Shown piece by piece: positions 14,262 through 28,822 of a stretch of 64,000 nucleotides of DNA. How positions within the stretch are numbered: position 1 is the stretch's first letter; each line of letters begins with the position of its first letter. The notes beneath the pieces are model-generated. The model did not search any database, was not told the DNA's origin, and was given only the letters and a program-made list of their open reading frames with translations. This stretch comes from Balanoglossus misakiensis (taxonomy: Eukaryota > Hemichordata). Position numbers and translations under genes: made by a program. The stretch is taken from positions 15,066,001 through 15,130,000 of the forward strand of contig CM082579.2 in the NCBI GenBank assembly GCA_040954595.2. The letters are read 5' to 3'.

Positions 14262-17200
14262 TCATAGGTGAAAATCATCAAAAAATGACAAATTTTCGAC
14301 TTTGCAAAATTTCAAAATTTCGTCAATTTTTGAAAAAATCATGGGTGAAAATCATCAAAAAATGACAAATTTTCGTCTATGCAAAATCTCAAAATTTCGT
14401 CGGTTTTTGAAAAATAATATGGTTGAAAATCATCAAAAAATGACAAAATTATCGACTTTGCAAAATCTCACAATTTCGTCGATTTTTGAAAAAAATCATG
14501 GGTGAAAATCATCAAAAAATTACAAATTTTCGACTTTGCAAAATCTCAAAATTTCGTCGATTTTTGTAAAAAATCATGGGTGAAAATCATCAAAAAATGA
14601 CAAATTTTCGACTTTGCAAAATCTCAAAATTTAGTCGATTTTTGAAAAAAAATCATAGGTGAAAATCATCAAAAAATGACAAATTTTCGACTTTGCAAAA
14701 TTTCAAAATTTCGTCAATTTTTGAAAAAATCATGGGTGAAAATCATCAAAAAATGACAAATTTTCGTCTATGCAAAATCTCAAAATTTCGTCGGTTTTTG
14801 AAAAATAATATGGTTGAAAATCATCAAAAAATGACAAAATTATCGACTTTGCAAAATCTCACAATTTCGTCGATTTTTGAAAAAAATCATGGGTGAAAAT
14901 CATCAAAAAATTACAAATTTTCGACTTTGCAAAATCTCAACATTTCGTCGATTTTGAAAAAAACCATTGGGGGAAAATCATCAAAAAATGACAAATTTTC
15001 GAGTTTGCAAAATCTCAAAATTTCGTCGATTTTGAAAAAAAACCATTGGGGGAAAATCATCAAAAAATTACAAATTTTCGACTTTGCAAAATCTCAACAT
15101 TTCGTCGATTTTTGAAAAAAATCATGGGTGAAAATCATCAAAAAATGACAAATTTTCGAAATTGCAAAATCTCAAAATTTCGTCGATTTTGAAAAAAATC
15201 ATAGGTTCGTCGATTTTAAAAAAAAACATGGGTGAAAATCATCAAAAAATGACAAATTTTCGACTTTGCAAAATCTCAAAATTTCGTCGATTTTTGAAAA
15301 AAAATCATGGGTGAAAATCATCAAAAAATGACAAATTTTCGTCTTTGCAAAATCTCAAAATTTCGTCCATTTTTGAATAAAAATCATGGGTAAAAATCAT
15401 CAAAAATGACAAATTTTCGTCTTTGCAAAATCTCAAATTTTCGTCGATTTTTGAAAAAAAATCATGGTTGAAAATCATCAAAAAATGACAAAATGTTCGA
15501 CTTTGTAAAATCAAAAAATTTCGTCGATTTTGAAAAAAATCATAGGTTCGTCGATTTTTAAAAAAAAAACATGGGTGAAAATCATCAAAAAATGACAAAT
15601 TTTCGTCTTTGCTAAATCTCAAAATTTCGTCCATTTTTGAAAAAAAAATCATGGGTAAAAATCATCAAAAAATGACAAATTTTCGTTTTTGCAAAATCTC
15701 AAAATTTCGTCCATTTTTAAAAAAAAACATGGGGGAAAATCATCAAAAAATGACAAATTTTCGACTTTGCAAAATCTCAAAATTTCGTCCATTTTTGAAT
15801 AAAAATCATGGGTAAAAATCATCAAAAATGACAAATTTTCGTCTTTGCAAAATCTCAAATTTTTGTCGATTTTTGAAAAAAAATCATGGTTGAAAATCAT
15901 CAAAAAATTACAAATTTTCGACTTTGCAAAATCTCAAAATTTCGTCGATTTTTGTAAAAAATCATGGGTGAAAATCATCAAAAAATGACAAATTTTCGAC
16001 TTTGCAAAATCTCAAAATTTAGTCGATTTTTGAAAAAAAATCATAGGTGAAAATCATCAAAAAATGACAAATTTTCGACTTTGCAAAATTTCAAAATTTC
16101 GTCAATTTTTGAAAAAATCATGGGTGAAAATCATCAAAAAATGACAAATTTTCGTCTATGCAAAATCTCAAAATTTCGTCGGTTTTTGAAAAATAATATG
16201 GTTGAAAATCATCAAAAAATGACAAAATTATCGACTTTGCAAAATCTCACAATTTCGTCGATTTTTGAAAAAAATCATGGGTGAAAATCATCAAAAAATT
16301 ACAAATTTTCGACTTTGCAAAATCTCAAAATTTCGTCGATTTTTGTAAAAAATCATGGGTGAAAATCATCAAAAAATGACAAATTTTCGACTTTGCAAAA
16401 TCTCAAAATTTAGTCGATTTTTGAAAAAAAATCATAGGTGAAAATCATCAAAAAATGACAAATTTTCGACTTTGCAAAATTTCAAAATTTCGTCAATTTT
16501 TGAAAAAATCATGGGTGAAAATCATCAAAAAATGACAAATTTTCGTCTATGCAAAATCTCAAAATTTCGTCGGTTTTTGAAAAATAATATGGTTGAAAAT
16601 CATCAAAAAATGACAAAATTATCGACTTTGCAAAATCTCACAATTTCGTCGATTTTTGAAAAAAATCATGGGTGAAAATCATCAAAAAATTACAAATTTT
16701 CGACTTTGCAAAATCTCAACATTTCGTCGATTTTGAAAAAAACCATTGGGGGAAAATCATCAAAAAATGACAAATTTTCGAGTTTGCAAAATCTCAAAAT
16801 TTCGTCGATTTTGAAAAAAAACCATTGGGGGAAAATCATCAAAAAATTACAAATTTTCGACTTTGCAAAATCTCAACATTTCGTCGATTTTTGAAAAAAA
16901 TCATGGGTGAAAATCATCAAAAAATGAAAAATTTTCGAAATTGCAAAATCTCAAAATTTCGTCGATTTTGAAAAAAATCATAGGTTCGTCGATTTTAAAA
17001 AAAAACATGGGTGAAAATCATCAAAAAATGACAAATTTTCGACTTTGCAAAATCTCAAAATTTCGTCGATTTTTGAAAAAAAATCATGGGTGAAAATCAT
17101 CAAAAAATGACAAATTTTCGTCTTTGCAAAATCTCAAAATTTCGTCCATTTTTGAATAAAAATCATGGGTAAAAATCATCAAAAATGACAAATTTTCGTC

Positions 17201-20170
17201 TTTGCAAAATCTCAAATTTTCGTCGATTTTTGAAAAAAAATCATGGTTGAAAATCATCAAAAAATGACAAAATTTTCGACTTTGTAAAATCAAAAAATTT
17301 CGTCGATTTTGAAAAAAATCATAGGTTCGTCGATTTTTAAAAAAAAAACATGGGTGAAAATCATCAAAAAATGACAAATTTTCGTCTTTGCTAAATCTCA
17401 AAATTTCGTCCATTTTTGAAAAAAAAATCATGGGTAAAAATCATCAAAAAATGACAAATTTTCGTTTTTGCAAAATCTCAAAATTTCGTCCATTTTAAAA
17501 AAAAAACATGGGGGAAAATCATCAAAAAATGACAAATTTTCGACTTTGCAAAATCTCAAAATTTCGTCCATTTTTGAATAAAAATCATGGGTAAAAATCA
17601 TCAAAAATGACAAATTTTCGTCTTTGCAAAATCTCAAATTTTCGTCGATTTTTGAAAAAAAATCATGGTTGAAAATCATCAAAAAATTACAAATTTTCGA
17701 CTTTGCAAAATCTCAAAATTTCGTCGATTTTTGTAAAAAATCATGGGTGAAAATCATCAAAAAATGACAAATTTTCGACTTTGCAAAATCTCAAAATTTA
17801 GTCGATTTTTGAAAAAAAATCATAGGTGAAAATCATCAAAAAATGACAAATTTTCGACTTTGCAAAATTTCAAAATTTCGTCAATTTTTGAAAAAATCAT
17901 GGGTGAAAATCATCAAAAAATGACAAATTTTCGTCTATGCAAAATCTCAAAATTTCGTCGGTTTTTGAAAAATAATATGGTTGAAAATCATCAAAAAATG
18001 ACAAAATTATCGACTTTGCAAAATCTCACAATTTCGTCGATTTTTGAAAAAAATCATGGGTGAAAATCATCAAAAAATTACAAATTTTCGACTTTGCAAA
18101 ATCTCAACATTTCGTCGATTTTTGAAAAAAATCATGGGTGAAAATCATCAAAAAATGACAAATTTTCGACTTTGCAAAATCTCAAAATTTCGTCGATTTT
18201 GAAAAAAATCATAGGTTCGTCGATTTAAAAAAAAAAACATGGGTGAAAATCATCAAAAAATGACAAATTTTCGACTTTGCAAAATCTCAAAATTTAGTCG
18301 ATTTTTGAAAAAAAATCATAGGTGAAAATCATCAAAAAATGACAAATTTTCGACTTTGCAAAATTTCAAAATTTCGTCAATTTTTGAAAAAATCATGGGT
18401 GAAAATCATCAAAAAATGACAAATTTTCGTCTATGCAAAATCTCAAAATTTCGTCGGTTTTTGAAAAATAATATGGTTGAAAATCATCAAAAAATGACAA
18501 AATTATCGACTTTGCAAAATCTCACAATTTCGTCGATTTTTGAAAAAAATCATGGGTGAAAATCATCAAAAAATTACAAATTTTCGACTTTGCAAAATCT
18601 CAACATTTCGTCGATTTTGAAAAAAACCATTGGGGGAAAATCATCAAAAAATGACAAATTTTCGAGTTTGCAAAATCTCAAAATTTCGTCGATTTTGAAA
18701 AAAAACCATTGGGGGAAAATCATCAAAAAATTACAAATTTTCGACTTTGCAAAATCTCAACATTTCGTCGATTTTTGAAAAAAATCATGGGTGAAAATCA
18801 TCAAAAAATGACAAATTTTCGACTTTGCAAAATCTCAAAATTTCGTCGATTTTGAAAAAAAACCATTGGGGGAAAATCATCAAAAAATTACAAATTTTCG
18901 ACTTTGCAAAATCTCAAAATTTCGTCCATTTTTGAAAAAAAAATCATGGGTGAAAATCATCAAAAAATGACAAATTTTCGACTTTGCAAAATCTCAAAAT
19001 TTCGTCGATTTTTGAAAAAAAATCATGGGTGAAAATCATCAAAAAATGACAAATTTTCGTCTTTGCAAAATCTCAAAATTTCGTCCATTTTTGAATAAAA
19101 ATCATGGGTAAAAATCATCAAAAATGACAAATTTTCGTCTTTGCAAAATCTCAAATTTTCGTCGATTTTTGAAAAAAAATCATGGTTGAAAATCATCAAA
19201 AAATGACAAAATTTTCGACTTTGTAAAATCAAAAAATTTCGTCGATTTTGAAAAAAATCATAGGTTCGTCGATTTTTAAAAAAAAACATGGGTGAAAATC
19301 ATCAAAAAATGACAAATTTTCGTCTTTGCTAAATCTCAAAATTTCGTCCATTTTTGAAAAAAAAATCATGGGTAAAAATCATCAAAAAATGACAAATTTT
19401 CGTTTTTGCAAAATCTCAAAATTTCGTCCATTTTAAAAAAAAAACATGGGGGAAAATCATCAAAAAATGACAAATTTTCGACTTTGCAAAATCTCAAAAT
19501 TTCGTCCATTTTTGAATAAAAATCATGGGTAAAAATCATCAAAAATGACAAATTTTCGTCTTTGCAAAATCTCAAATTTTCGTCGATTTTTGAAAAAAAA
19601 TCATGGTTGAAAATCATCAAAAAATTACAAATTTTCGACTTTGCAAAATCTCAAAATTTCGTCGATTTTTGTAAAAAATCATGGGTGAAAATCATCAAAA
19701 AATGACAAATTTTCGACTTTGCAAAATCTCAAAATTTAGTCGATTTTTGAAAAAAAATCATAGGTGAAAATCATCAAAAAATGACAAATTTTCGACTTTG
19801 CAAAATTTCAAAATTTCGTCAATTTTTGAAAAAATCATGGGTGAAAATCATCAAAAAATGACAAATTTTCGTCTATGCAAAATCTCAAAATTTCGTCGGT
19901 TTTTGAAAAATAATATGGTTGAAAATCATCAAAAAATGACAAAATTATCGACTTTGCAAAATCTCACAATTTCGTCGATTTTTGAAAAAAATCATGGGTG
20001 AAAATCATCAAAAAATTACAAATTTTCGACTTTGCAAAATCTCAACATTTCGTCGATTTTTGAAAAAAATCATGGGTGAAAATCATCAAAAAATGACAAA
20101 TTTTCGACTTTGCAAAATCTCAAAATTTCGTCGATTTTGAAAAAAATCATAGGTTCGTCGATTTAAAAAA
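13526..20170 (+). repeat. Satellite domain B: 1779-bp higher-order repeat
   Basis: Identical series of monomer variants start at 13526, 15305 and 17084 (1779 bp apart) and at 19023 (1939 bp further, so this interval is two monomers longer). The same spacing holds for markers at 13870, 15649, 17428 and 19366, and at 14302, 16081, 17860 and 19798. Copies differ by scattered single bases, for example AAATGTTCG at about 15495 where the others have AAATTTTCG. Copies 1 and 2 contain an internal 391-bp, five-monomer duplication (14302/14693 and 16081/16472). In copy 3 the corresponding spacing is 496 bp. The 189-bp block common elsewhere is absent here. Confidence 0.9.
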
Positions 20171-20486
20171 AAAAACATGGGTGAAAATCATCAAAAAATG
20201 ACAAATTTTCGACTTTGCAAAATCTCACAATTTCGTCGATTTTTGAAAAAAATCATGGGAGAAAATCATCAAAAAATGACAAATTTTCGACTTTGCAAAA
20301 TCTCAACATTTCGTCGATTTTTGAAAAAAATCATGTGTGAAAATCATCAAAAAATGACAAATTTTCGACTTTGCAAAATCTCAACATTTCGTCGATTTTG
20401 AAAAAAACCATTGGGGGAAAATCATCAAAAAATGACAAATTTTCGAGTTTGCAAAATCTCAACATTTCGTCGATTTTTGAAAAAAA

Positions 20487-22010
20487 TCATGGGTGAAAAT
20501 CATCAAAAAATGACAAATTTTCGACTTTGCAAAATCTCAAAATTTCGTCGATTTTGAAAAAAATCATAGGTTCGTCGATTTTAAAAAAAAAACATGGGTG
20601 AAAATCATCAAAAAATGACAAATTTTCGACTTTGCAAAATCTCAAAATTTCGTCGATTTTTGAAAAAAAATCATGGGTGAAAATCATCAAAAAATGACAA
20701 ATTTTCGTCTTTGCAAAATCTCAAAATTTCGTCCATTTTTGAATAAAAATCATGGGTAAAAATCATCAAAAATGACAAATTTTCGTCTTTGCAAAATCTC
20801 AAATTTTCGTCGATTTTTGAAAAAAAATCATGGGTGAAAATCATCAAAAAATGACAAAATTTTCGACTTTGTAAAATCAAAAAATTTCGTCGATTTTGAA
20901 AAAAATCATAGGTTCGTCGATTTTTAAAAAAAAAACATGGGTGAAAATCATCAAAAAATGACAAATTTTCGACTTTGCAAAATCTCAAAATTTCGTCGAT
21001 TTTTGAAAAAAAATCATGGGTGAAAATTATCAAAAAATGACACATTTTCGATTATGCAAAATCTCAAAATTTCGTCGATTTTTGAATAAAAATCATGGGT
21101 GAAAATCATCAAAAAATGACAAATTTTCGACTTTGCAAAATCTCAAAATCTCGTCGATTTTTGAAAAAAAATCATGGTGAAAATCATCAAAAAATGACAA
21201 ATTTTCGACTTTGCAAAATCTCAACATTTCGTCGATTTTTGAAAAAAATCATGGGTGAAAATCATCAAAAAATGACAAATTTTCGACTTTGCAAAATCTC
21301 AAAATTTCGTCGATTTTGAAAAAAATCATAGGTTCGTCGATTTTAAAAAAAAAACATGGGTGAAAATCATCAAAAAATGACAAATTTTCGACTTTGCAAA
21401 ATCTCAAAATTTCGTCGATTTTTGAAAAAAAATCATGGGTGAAAATCATCAAAAAATGACAAATTTTCGTCTTTGCAAAATCTCAAAATTTCGTCCATTT
21501 TTGAATAAAAATCATGGGTAAAAATCATCAAAAATGACAAATTTTCGTCTTTGCAAAATCTCAAATTTTCGTCGATTTTTGAAAAAAAATCATGGGTGAA
21601 AATCATCAAAAAATGACAAAATTTTCGACTTTGTAAAATCAAAAAATTTCGTCGATTTTGAAAAAAATCATAGGTTCGTCGATTTTTAAAAAAAAAACAT
21701 GGGTGAAAATCATCAAAAAATGACAAATTTTCGACTTTGCAAAATCTCAAAATTTCGTCGATTTTTGAAAAAAAATCATGGGTGAAAATTATCAAAAAAT
21801 GACACATTTTCGATTATGCAAAATCTCAAAATTTCGTCGATTTTTGAATAAAAATCATGGGTGAAAATCATCAAAAAATGACAAATTTTCGACTTTGCAA
21901 AATCTCAAAATCTCGTCGATTTTTGAAAAAAAATCATGGTGAAAATCATCAAAAAATGACAAATTTTCGACTTTGCAAAATCTCAAAATTTCGTCGATTT
22001 TTGAAAAAAA
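20487..22010 (+). repeat. 762-bp tandem block duplication in the satellite
   Basis: Three landmarks (20487, 20671, 21095) each recur 762 bp later (21249, 21433, 21857). This includes the rare GAAAATTATCAAAAAATG variant and an AAAATCTCGTCG variant. The two copies are nearly identical; they differ where copy 1 has AACATTTCG and copy 2 has AAAATTTCG. Confidence 0.82.
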
Positions 22011-25000
22011 ATCATGGTGAAAATCATCAAAAAATGACAAATTTTCGTCTTTGCAAAATCTCAAAATTTCGTCCATTTTTGAAAAAAAATAATGGTTGAA
22101 AGTCATCAAAAAATGACAAATTTTTGACTTTGCAAAATCTCAAAATTTCGTTCATTTTTAAAAAAAATCATGGGTGAAAATCATCAAAAAATGACAAATT
22201 TTCGATTTTGCAAAATCTCAAAATTTCGTCGATTTTGAAAAAAATCATGGGTTCGTCGATTTTTAAAAAAAAACATTGGTGAAAATCATCAAAATATGAC
22301 AAATTTTCGACTTTGCAAAATCTCAAAATTTCGTCGATTTTTGAAAAAATCATGAGTGAAAATCATCAAAAAATGACAAATTTTTCGACTTTGTAAAATC
22401 ACAAAATTTCGTCGATTTTGAAAAAAATCATAGGTTCGTCGATTTTTAAAAAAAAAACATGGTTGAAAATCATCAAAAAATGACAAATTTTCGTCTTTGC
22501 AAAATCTCAAAATTTCGTCCATTTTAAAAAAAAAAACATGGGGCAAAATCATCAAAAAATGACAAATTTTCGACTTTGCAAAATCTCAAAATTTCGTCGA
22601 TTTTTGAAAAAAAAATCATGAAAATCATCAAAAAATGACAAATTTTCGTCTTTGCAAAATCTCAAAATTTCGTCCATTTTTGAATAAAAATCATGGGTAA
22701 AAATCATCAAAAATGACAAATTTTCGTCTTCGCAAAATCTCAAATTTTCGTCGATTTTTGAAAAAAAATCATGGTTGAAAATCATCAAAAAATGACAAAA
22801 TTTTCGACTTTGTAAAATCACAAAATTTCGTCGATTTTGAAAAAAATCATAGGTTCGTCGATTTAAAAAAAAAAAACATGGGTGAAAATCATCAAAAAAT
22901 GACAAATTTTCGACTTTGCAAAATCTCAAAATTTCGTCGATTTTTGAAAAAAAATCAAGGGTAAAAATCATCAAAAAATGACACATTTTCGATTATGCAA
23001 AATCTCAAAATTTCGTCGATTTTTGAAAAAAAATCATGGGTGAAAATCATGAAAAAATGACACATTTTCGACTTTGAAAAATCTAAAAATTTCGTCGACT
23101 TTTGAAAAAAAATCATGGGTAAAAATCATCAAAAAATGACAAATTTTCGTCTTTGCAAAATCTTAAAATTTCGTCGATTTTTGAAAAAAATCATGGGTGA
23201 AAATCATCAAAAAATGACAAATTTTCGACTTTGCAAAATCTCAAAATTTCGTCAATTTTTGAAAAAATCATGGGTAAAAATCATCAAAAAATGACAAATT
23301 TTCGTCTTTGCTAAATCTCAAAATTTCGTCGGTTTTTGAAAAATAATATGGGTGAAAATCATCAAAAAATGACAAATTTTCGACTTTGCAAAATCTCAAA
23401 ATTTCGTCGATTTTTGAATAAAAATCATGGGTGAAAATCATCAAAAAATGACACATTTTCGACTTTGCAAAATCTCAACATTTCGTCGATTTTTGAAAAA
23501 AAATCATGGTGAAAATCATCAAAAAATGACAAAATTTTCGACTTTGTAAAATCACAAAATTTCGTCGATTTTGAAAAAAATCATAGGTTCGTCGATTTTT
23601 AAAAAAAAAACATTGGTGAAAATCATCAAAATATGACAAATTTTCGACTTTGCAAAATCTCAAAATTTCGTCGATTTTTGAAAAAATCATGGGTTCGTCG
23701 ATTTTTAAAAAAAAACATGGGTGAAAATCATCAAAAAATGACAAATTTTCGACTTTGCAAAATCTCAAAATTTCGTCGATTTTGAAAAAAACCATTGGGG
23801 GAAAATCATCAAAAAATGACAAATTTTCGAGTTTGCAAAATCTCAAAATTTTGTCGATTTTGAAAAAAAACCATTGGGGGAAAATCATCAAAAAATTACA
23901 AATTTTCGACTTTGCAAAATCTCAACATTTCGTCGATTTTTAAAAAAAATCATGGGTGAAAATCATCAAAAAATGACAAATTTTCGACTTTGCAAAATCT
24001 CAAAATTTCGTCGATTTTGAAAAAAATCATAGGTTCGTCGATTTTAAAAAAAAAACATGGGTGAAAATCATCAAAAAATGACAAATTTTCGACTTTGCAA
24101 AATCTCAAAATTTCGTCGATTTTTGAAAAAAAATCATGGGTGAAAATCATCAAAAAATGACACATTTTCGATTATGCAAAATCTCAAAATTTCGTCGATT
24201 TTTGAATAAAAATCATGGGTGAAAATCATCAAAAAATGACAAATTTTCGACTTTGCAAAATCTCAAAATTTCGTCGATTTTTGAATAAAAATCATGGGTG
24301 AAAATCATCAAAAAATGACAAATTTTCGACTTTGCAAAATCTCAAAATTTCGTCGATTTTTGAAAAAAAATCATGGTGAAAATCATCAAAAAATGACAAA
24401 TTTTCGACTTTGCAAAATCTCAAAATGTCGTCGATTTTTGAAAAAAAATCATGGTGAAAATCATCAAAAAATGACAAATTTTCGTCTTTGCAAAATCTCA
24501 AAATTTCGTCCATTTTTGAAAAAAAATAATGGTTGAAAGTCATCAAAATATGACAAATTTTCGACTTTGCAAAATCTCAAAATTTCGTCGATTTTTGAAA
24601 AAATCATTGGTGAAAATCATCAAAAAATGACAAATTTTCGATTATGCAAAATCTCAAAATTTCGTCGATTTTGAAAAAAATCATGGGTTCGTCTATTTTT
24701 AAAAAAAAACATGGGTGAAAATCATCAAAAAATGACAAATTTTCGACTTTGCAAAATCTCAAAATTTCGTCGATTTTGAAAAAAACCATTGGGGGAAAAT
24801 CATCAAAAAATGACAAATTTTCGAGTTTGCAAAATCTCAAAATTTCGTCGATTTTGAAAAAAAAACATTGGGGGAAAATCATCAAAAAATTACAAATTTT
24901 CGACTTTGCAAAATCTCAAAATTTCGTCGATTTTTGAAAAAAATCATGGGTGAAAATCATCAAAAAATGACAAATTTTCGACTTTGCAAAATCTCAAAAT

Positions 25001-28000
25001 TTCGTCGATTTTGAAAAAAATCATAGGTTCGTCGATTTTAAAAAAAAAACATGGGTGAAAATCATCAAAAAATGACAAATTTTCGACTTTGCAAAATCTC
25101 AAAATTTCGTCGATTTTTGAAAAAAAATCATGGGTGAAAATCATCAAAAAATGACAAATTTTCGTCTTTGCAAAATCTCAAAATTTCGTCCATTTTTGAA
25201 TAAAAATCATGGGTAAAAATCATCAAAAATGACAAATTTTCGTCTTTGCAAAATCTCAAATTTTCGTCGATTTTTGAAAAAAAATCATGGTTGAAAATCA
25301 TCAAAAAATGACAAAATTTTCGACTTTGTAAAATCAAAAAATTTCGTCGATTTTGAAAAAAATCATAGGTTCGTCGATTTTTAAAAAAAAAACATGGGTG
25401 AAAATCATCAAAAAATGACAAATTTTCGACTTTGCAAAATCTCAAAATTTCGTCGATTTTTGAAAAAAAATCATGGGTGAAAATTATCAAAAAATGACAC
25501 ATTTTCGATTATGCAAAATCTCAAAATTTCGTCGATTTTTGAATAAAAATCATGGGTGAAAATCATCAAAAAATGACAAATTTTCGACTTTGCAAAATCT
25601 CAAAATCTCGTCGATTTTTGAAAAAAAATCATGGTGAAAATCATCAAAAAATGACAAATTTTCGACTTTGCAAAATCTCAAAATTTCGTCGATTTTTGAA
25701 AAAAAATCATGGTGAAAATCATCAAAAAATGACAAATTTTCGTCTTTGCAAAATCTCAAAATTTCGTCCATTTTTGAAAAAAAATAATGGTTGAAAGTCA
25801 TCAAAAAATGACAAATTTTTGACTTTGCAAAATCTCAAAATTTCGTTCATTTTTAAAAAAAATCATGGGTGAAAATCATCAAAAAATGACAAATTTTCGA
25901 TTTTGCAAAATCTCAAAATTTCGTCGATTTTGAAAAAAATCATGGGTTCGTCGATTTTTAAAAAAAAACATTGGTGAAAATCATCAAAATATGACAAATT
26001 TTCGACTTTGCAAAATCTCAAAATTTCGTCGATTTTTGAAAAAATCATGAGTGAAAATCATCAAAAAATGACAAATTTTTCGACTTTGTAAAATCACAAA
26101 ATTTCGTCGATTTTGAAAAAAATCATAGGTTCGTCGATTTTTAAAAAAAAAACATGGTTGAAAATCATCAAAAAATGACAAATTTTCGTCTTTGCAAAAT
26201 CTCAAAATTTCGTCCATTTTAAAAAAAAAAACATGGGGCAAAATCATCAAAAAATGACAAATTTTCGACTTTGCAAAATCTCAAAATTTCGTCGATTTTT
26301 GAAAAAAAAATCATGAAAATCATCAAAAAATGACAAATTTTCGTCTTTGCAAAATCTCAAAATTTCGTCCATTTTTGAATAAAAATCATGGGTAAAAATC
26401 ATCAAAAATGACAAATTTTCGTCTTCGCAAAATCTCAAATTTTCGTCGATTTTTGAAAAAAAATCATGGTTGAAAATCATCAAAAAATGACAAAATTTTC
26501 GACTTTGTAAAATCACAAAATTTCGTCGATTTTGAAAAAAATCATAGGTTCGTCGATTTAAAAAAAAAAAACATGGGTGAAAATCATCAAAAAATGACAA
26601 ATTTTCGACTTTGCAAAATCTCAAAATTTCGTCGATTTTTGAAAAAAAATCAAGGGTAAAAATCATCAAAAAATGACACATTTTCGATTATGCAAAATCT
26701 CAAAATTTCGTCGATTTTTGAAAAAAAATCATGGGTGAAAATCATGAAAAAATGACACATTTTCGACTTTGAAAAATCTAAAAATTTCGTCGACTTTTGA
26801 AAAAAAATCATGGGTAAAAATCATCAAAAAATGACAAATTTTCGTCTTTGCAAAATCTTAAAATTTCGTCGATTTTTGAAAAAAATCATGGGTGAAAATC
26901 ATCAAAAAATGACAAATTTTCGACTTTGCAAAATCTCAAAATTTCGTCAATTTTTGAAAAAATCATGGGTAAAAATCATCAAAAAATGACAAATTTTCGT
27001 CTTTGCTAAATCTCAAAATTTCGTCGGTTTTTGAAAAATAATATGGGTGAAAATCATCAAAAAATGACAAATTTTCGACTTTGCAAAATCTCAAAATTTC
27101 GTCGATTTTTGAATAAAAATCATGGGTGAAAATCATCAAAAAATGACACATTTTCGACTTTGCAAAATCTCAACATTTCGTCGATTTTTGAAAAAAAATC
27201 ATGGTGAAAATCATCAAAAAATGACAAAATTTTCGACTTTGTAAAATCACAAAATTTCGTCGATTTTGAAAAAAATCATAGGTTCGTCGATTTTTAAAAA
27301 AAAAACATTGGTGAAAATCATCAAAATATGACAAATTTTCGACTTTGCAAAATCTCAAAATTTCGTCGATTTTTGAAAAAATCATGGGTTCGTCGATTTT
27401 TAAAAAAAAACATGGGTGAAAATCATCAAAAAATGACAAATTTTCGACTTTGCAAAATCTCAAAATTTCGTCGATTTTGAAAAAAACCATTGGGGGAAAA
27501 TCATCAAAAAATGACAAATTTTCGAGTTTGCAAAATCTCAAAATTTTGTCGATTTTGAAAAAAAACCATTGGGGGAAAATCATCAAAAAATTACAAATTT
27601 TCGACTTTGCAAAATCTCAACATTTCGTCGATTTTTAAAAAAAATCATGGGTGAAAATCATCAAAAAATGACAAATTTTCGACTTTGCAAAATCTCAAAA
27701 TTTCGTCGATTTTGAAAAAAATCATAGGTTCGTCGATTTTAAAAAAAAAACATGGGTGAAAATCATCAAAAAATGACAAATTTTCGACTTTGCAAAATCT
27801 CAAAATTTCGTCGATTTTTGAAAAAAAATCATGGGTGAAAATCATCAAAAAATGACACATTTTCGATTATGCAAAATCTCAAAATTTCGTCGATTTTTGA
27901 ATAAAAATCATGGGTGAAAATCATCAAAAAATGACAAATTTTCGACTTTGCAAAATCTCAAAATTTCGTCGATTTTTGAATAAAAATCATGGGTGAAAAT

Positions 28001-28822
28001 CATCAAAAAATGACAAATTTTCGACTTTGCAAAATCTCAAAATTTCGTCGATTTTTGAAAAAAAATCATGGTGAAAATCATCAAAAAATGACAAATTTTC
28101 GACTTTGCAAAATCTCAAAATGTCGTCGATTTTTGAAAAAAAATCATGGTGAAAATCATCAAAAAATGACAAATTTTCGTCTTTGCAAAATCTCAAAATT
28201 TCGTCCATTTTTGAAAAAAAATAATGGTTGAAAGTCATCAAAATATGACAAATTTTCGACTTTGCAAAATCTCAAAATTTCGTCGATTTTTGAAAAAATC
28301 ATTGGTGAAAATCATCAAAAAATGACAAATTTTCGATTATGCAAAATCTCAAAATTTCGTCGATTTTGAAAAAAATCATGGGTTCGTCTATTTTTAAAAA
28401 AAAACATGGGTGAAAATCATCAAAAAATGACAAATTTTCGACTTTGCAAAATCTCAAAATTTCGTCGATTTTGAAAAAAACCATTGGGGGAAAATCATCA
28501 AAAAATGACAAATTTTCGAGTTTGCAAAATCTCAAAATTTCGTCGATTTTGAAAAAAAAACATTGGGGGAAAATCATCAAAAAATTACAAATTTTCGACT
28601 TTGCAAAATCTCAAAATTTCGTCGATTTTTGAAAAAAATCATGGGTGAAAATCATCAAAAAATGACAAATTTTCGACTTTGCAAAATCTCAAAATTTCGT
28701 CGATTTTGAAAAAAATCATAGGTTCGTCGATTTTAAAAAAAAAACATGGGTGAAAATCATCAAAAAATGACAAATTTTCGACTTTGCAAAATCTCAAAAT
28801 TTCGTCGATTTTTGAAAAAAAA
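21433..28822 (+). repeat. Satellite domain C: 3695-bp higher-order repeat, two copies
   Basis: Copy 1 runs from 21433 to 25127 and copy 2 from 25128 to 28822. Landmarks at 21855, 22289, 22552, 23268, 24292 and 24944 all recur exactly 3695 bp later. Rare private variants are shared, including CGTCTTCGCAAAATC near 22730 and 26425 and the five-base deletion in AAATCATGAAAATCATC at 22620 and 26315. Exact spacing and shared private variants imply a very recent duplication of a unit of about 47 monomers. A related copy of the 22552 module, without the CTTCGC variant, lies at 32798. Confidence 0.92.

Noticed and set aside
22552-22986. 144-codon minus-strand frame repeated at 26247 and 32798
   Set aside because: The repetition follows the 3695- and 6551-bp higher-order structure; it is satellite sequence, not a conserved gene.
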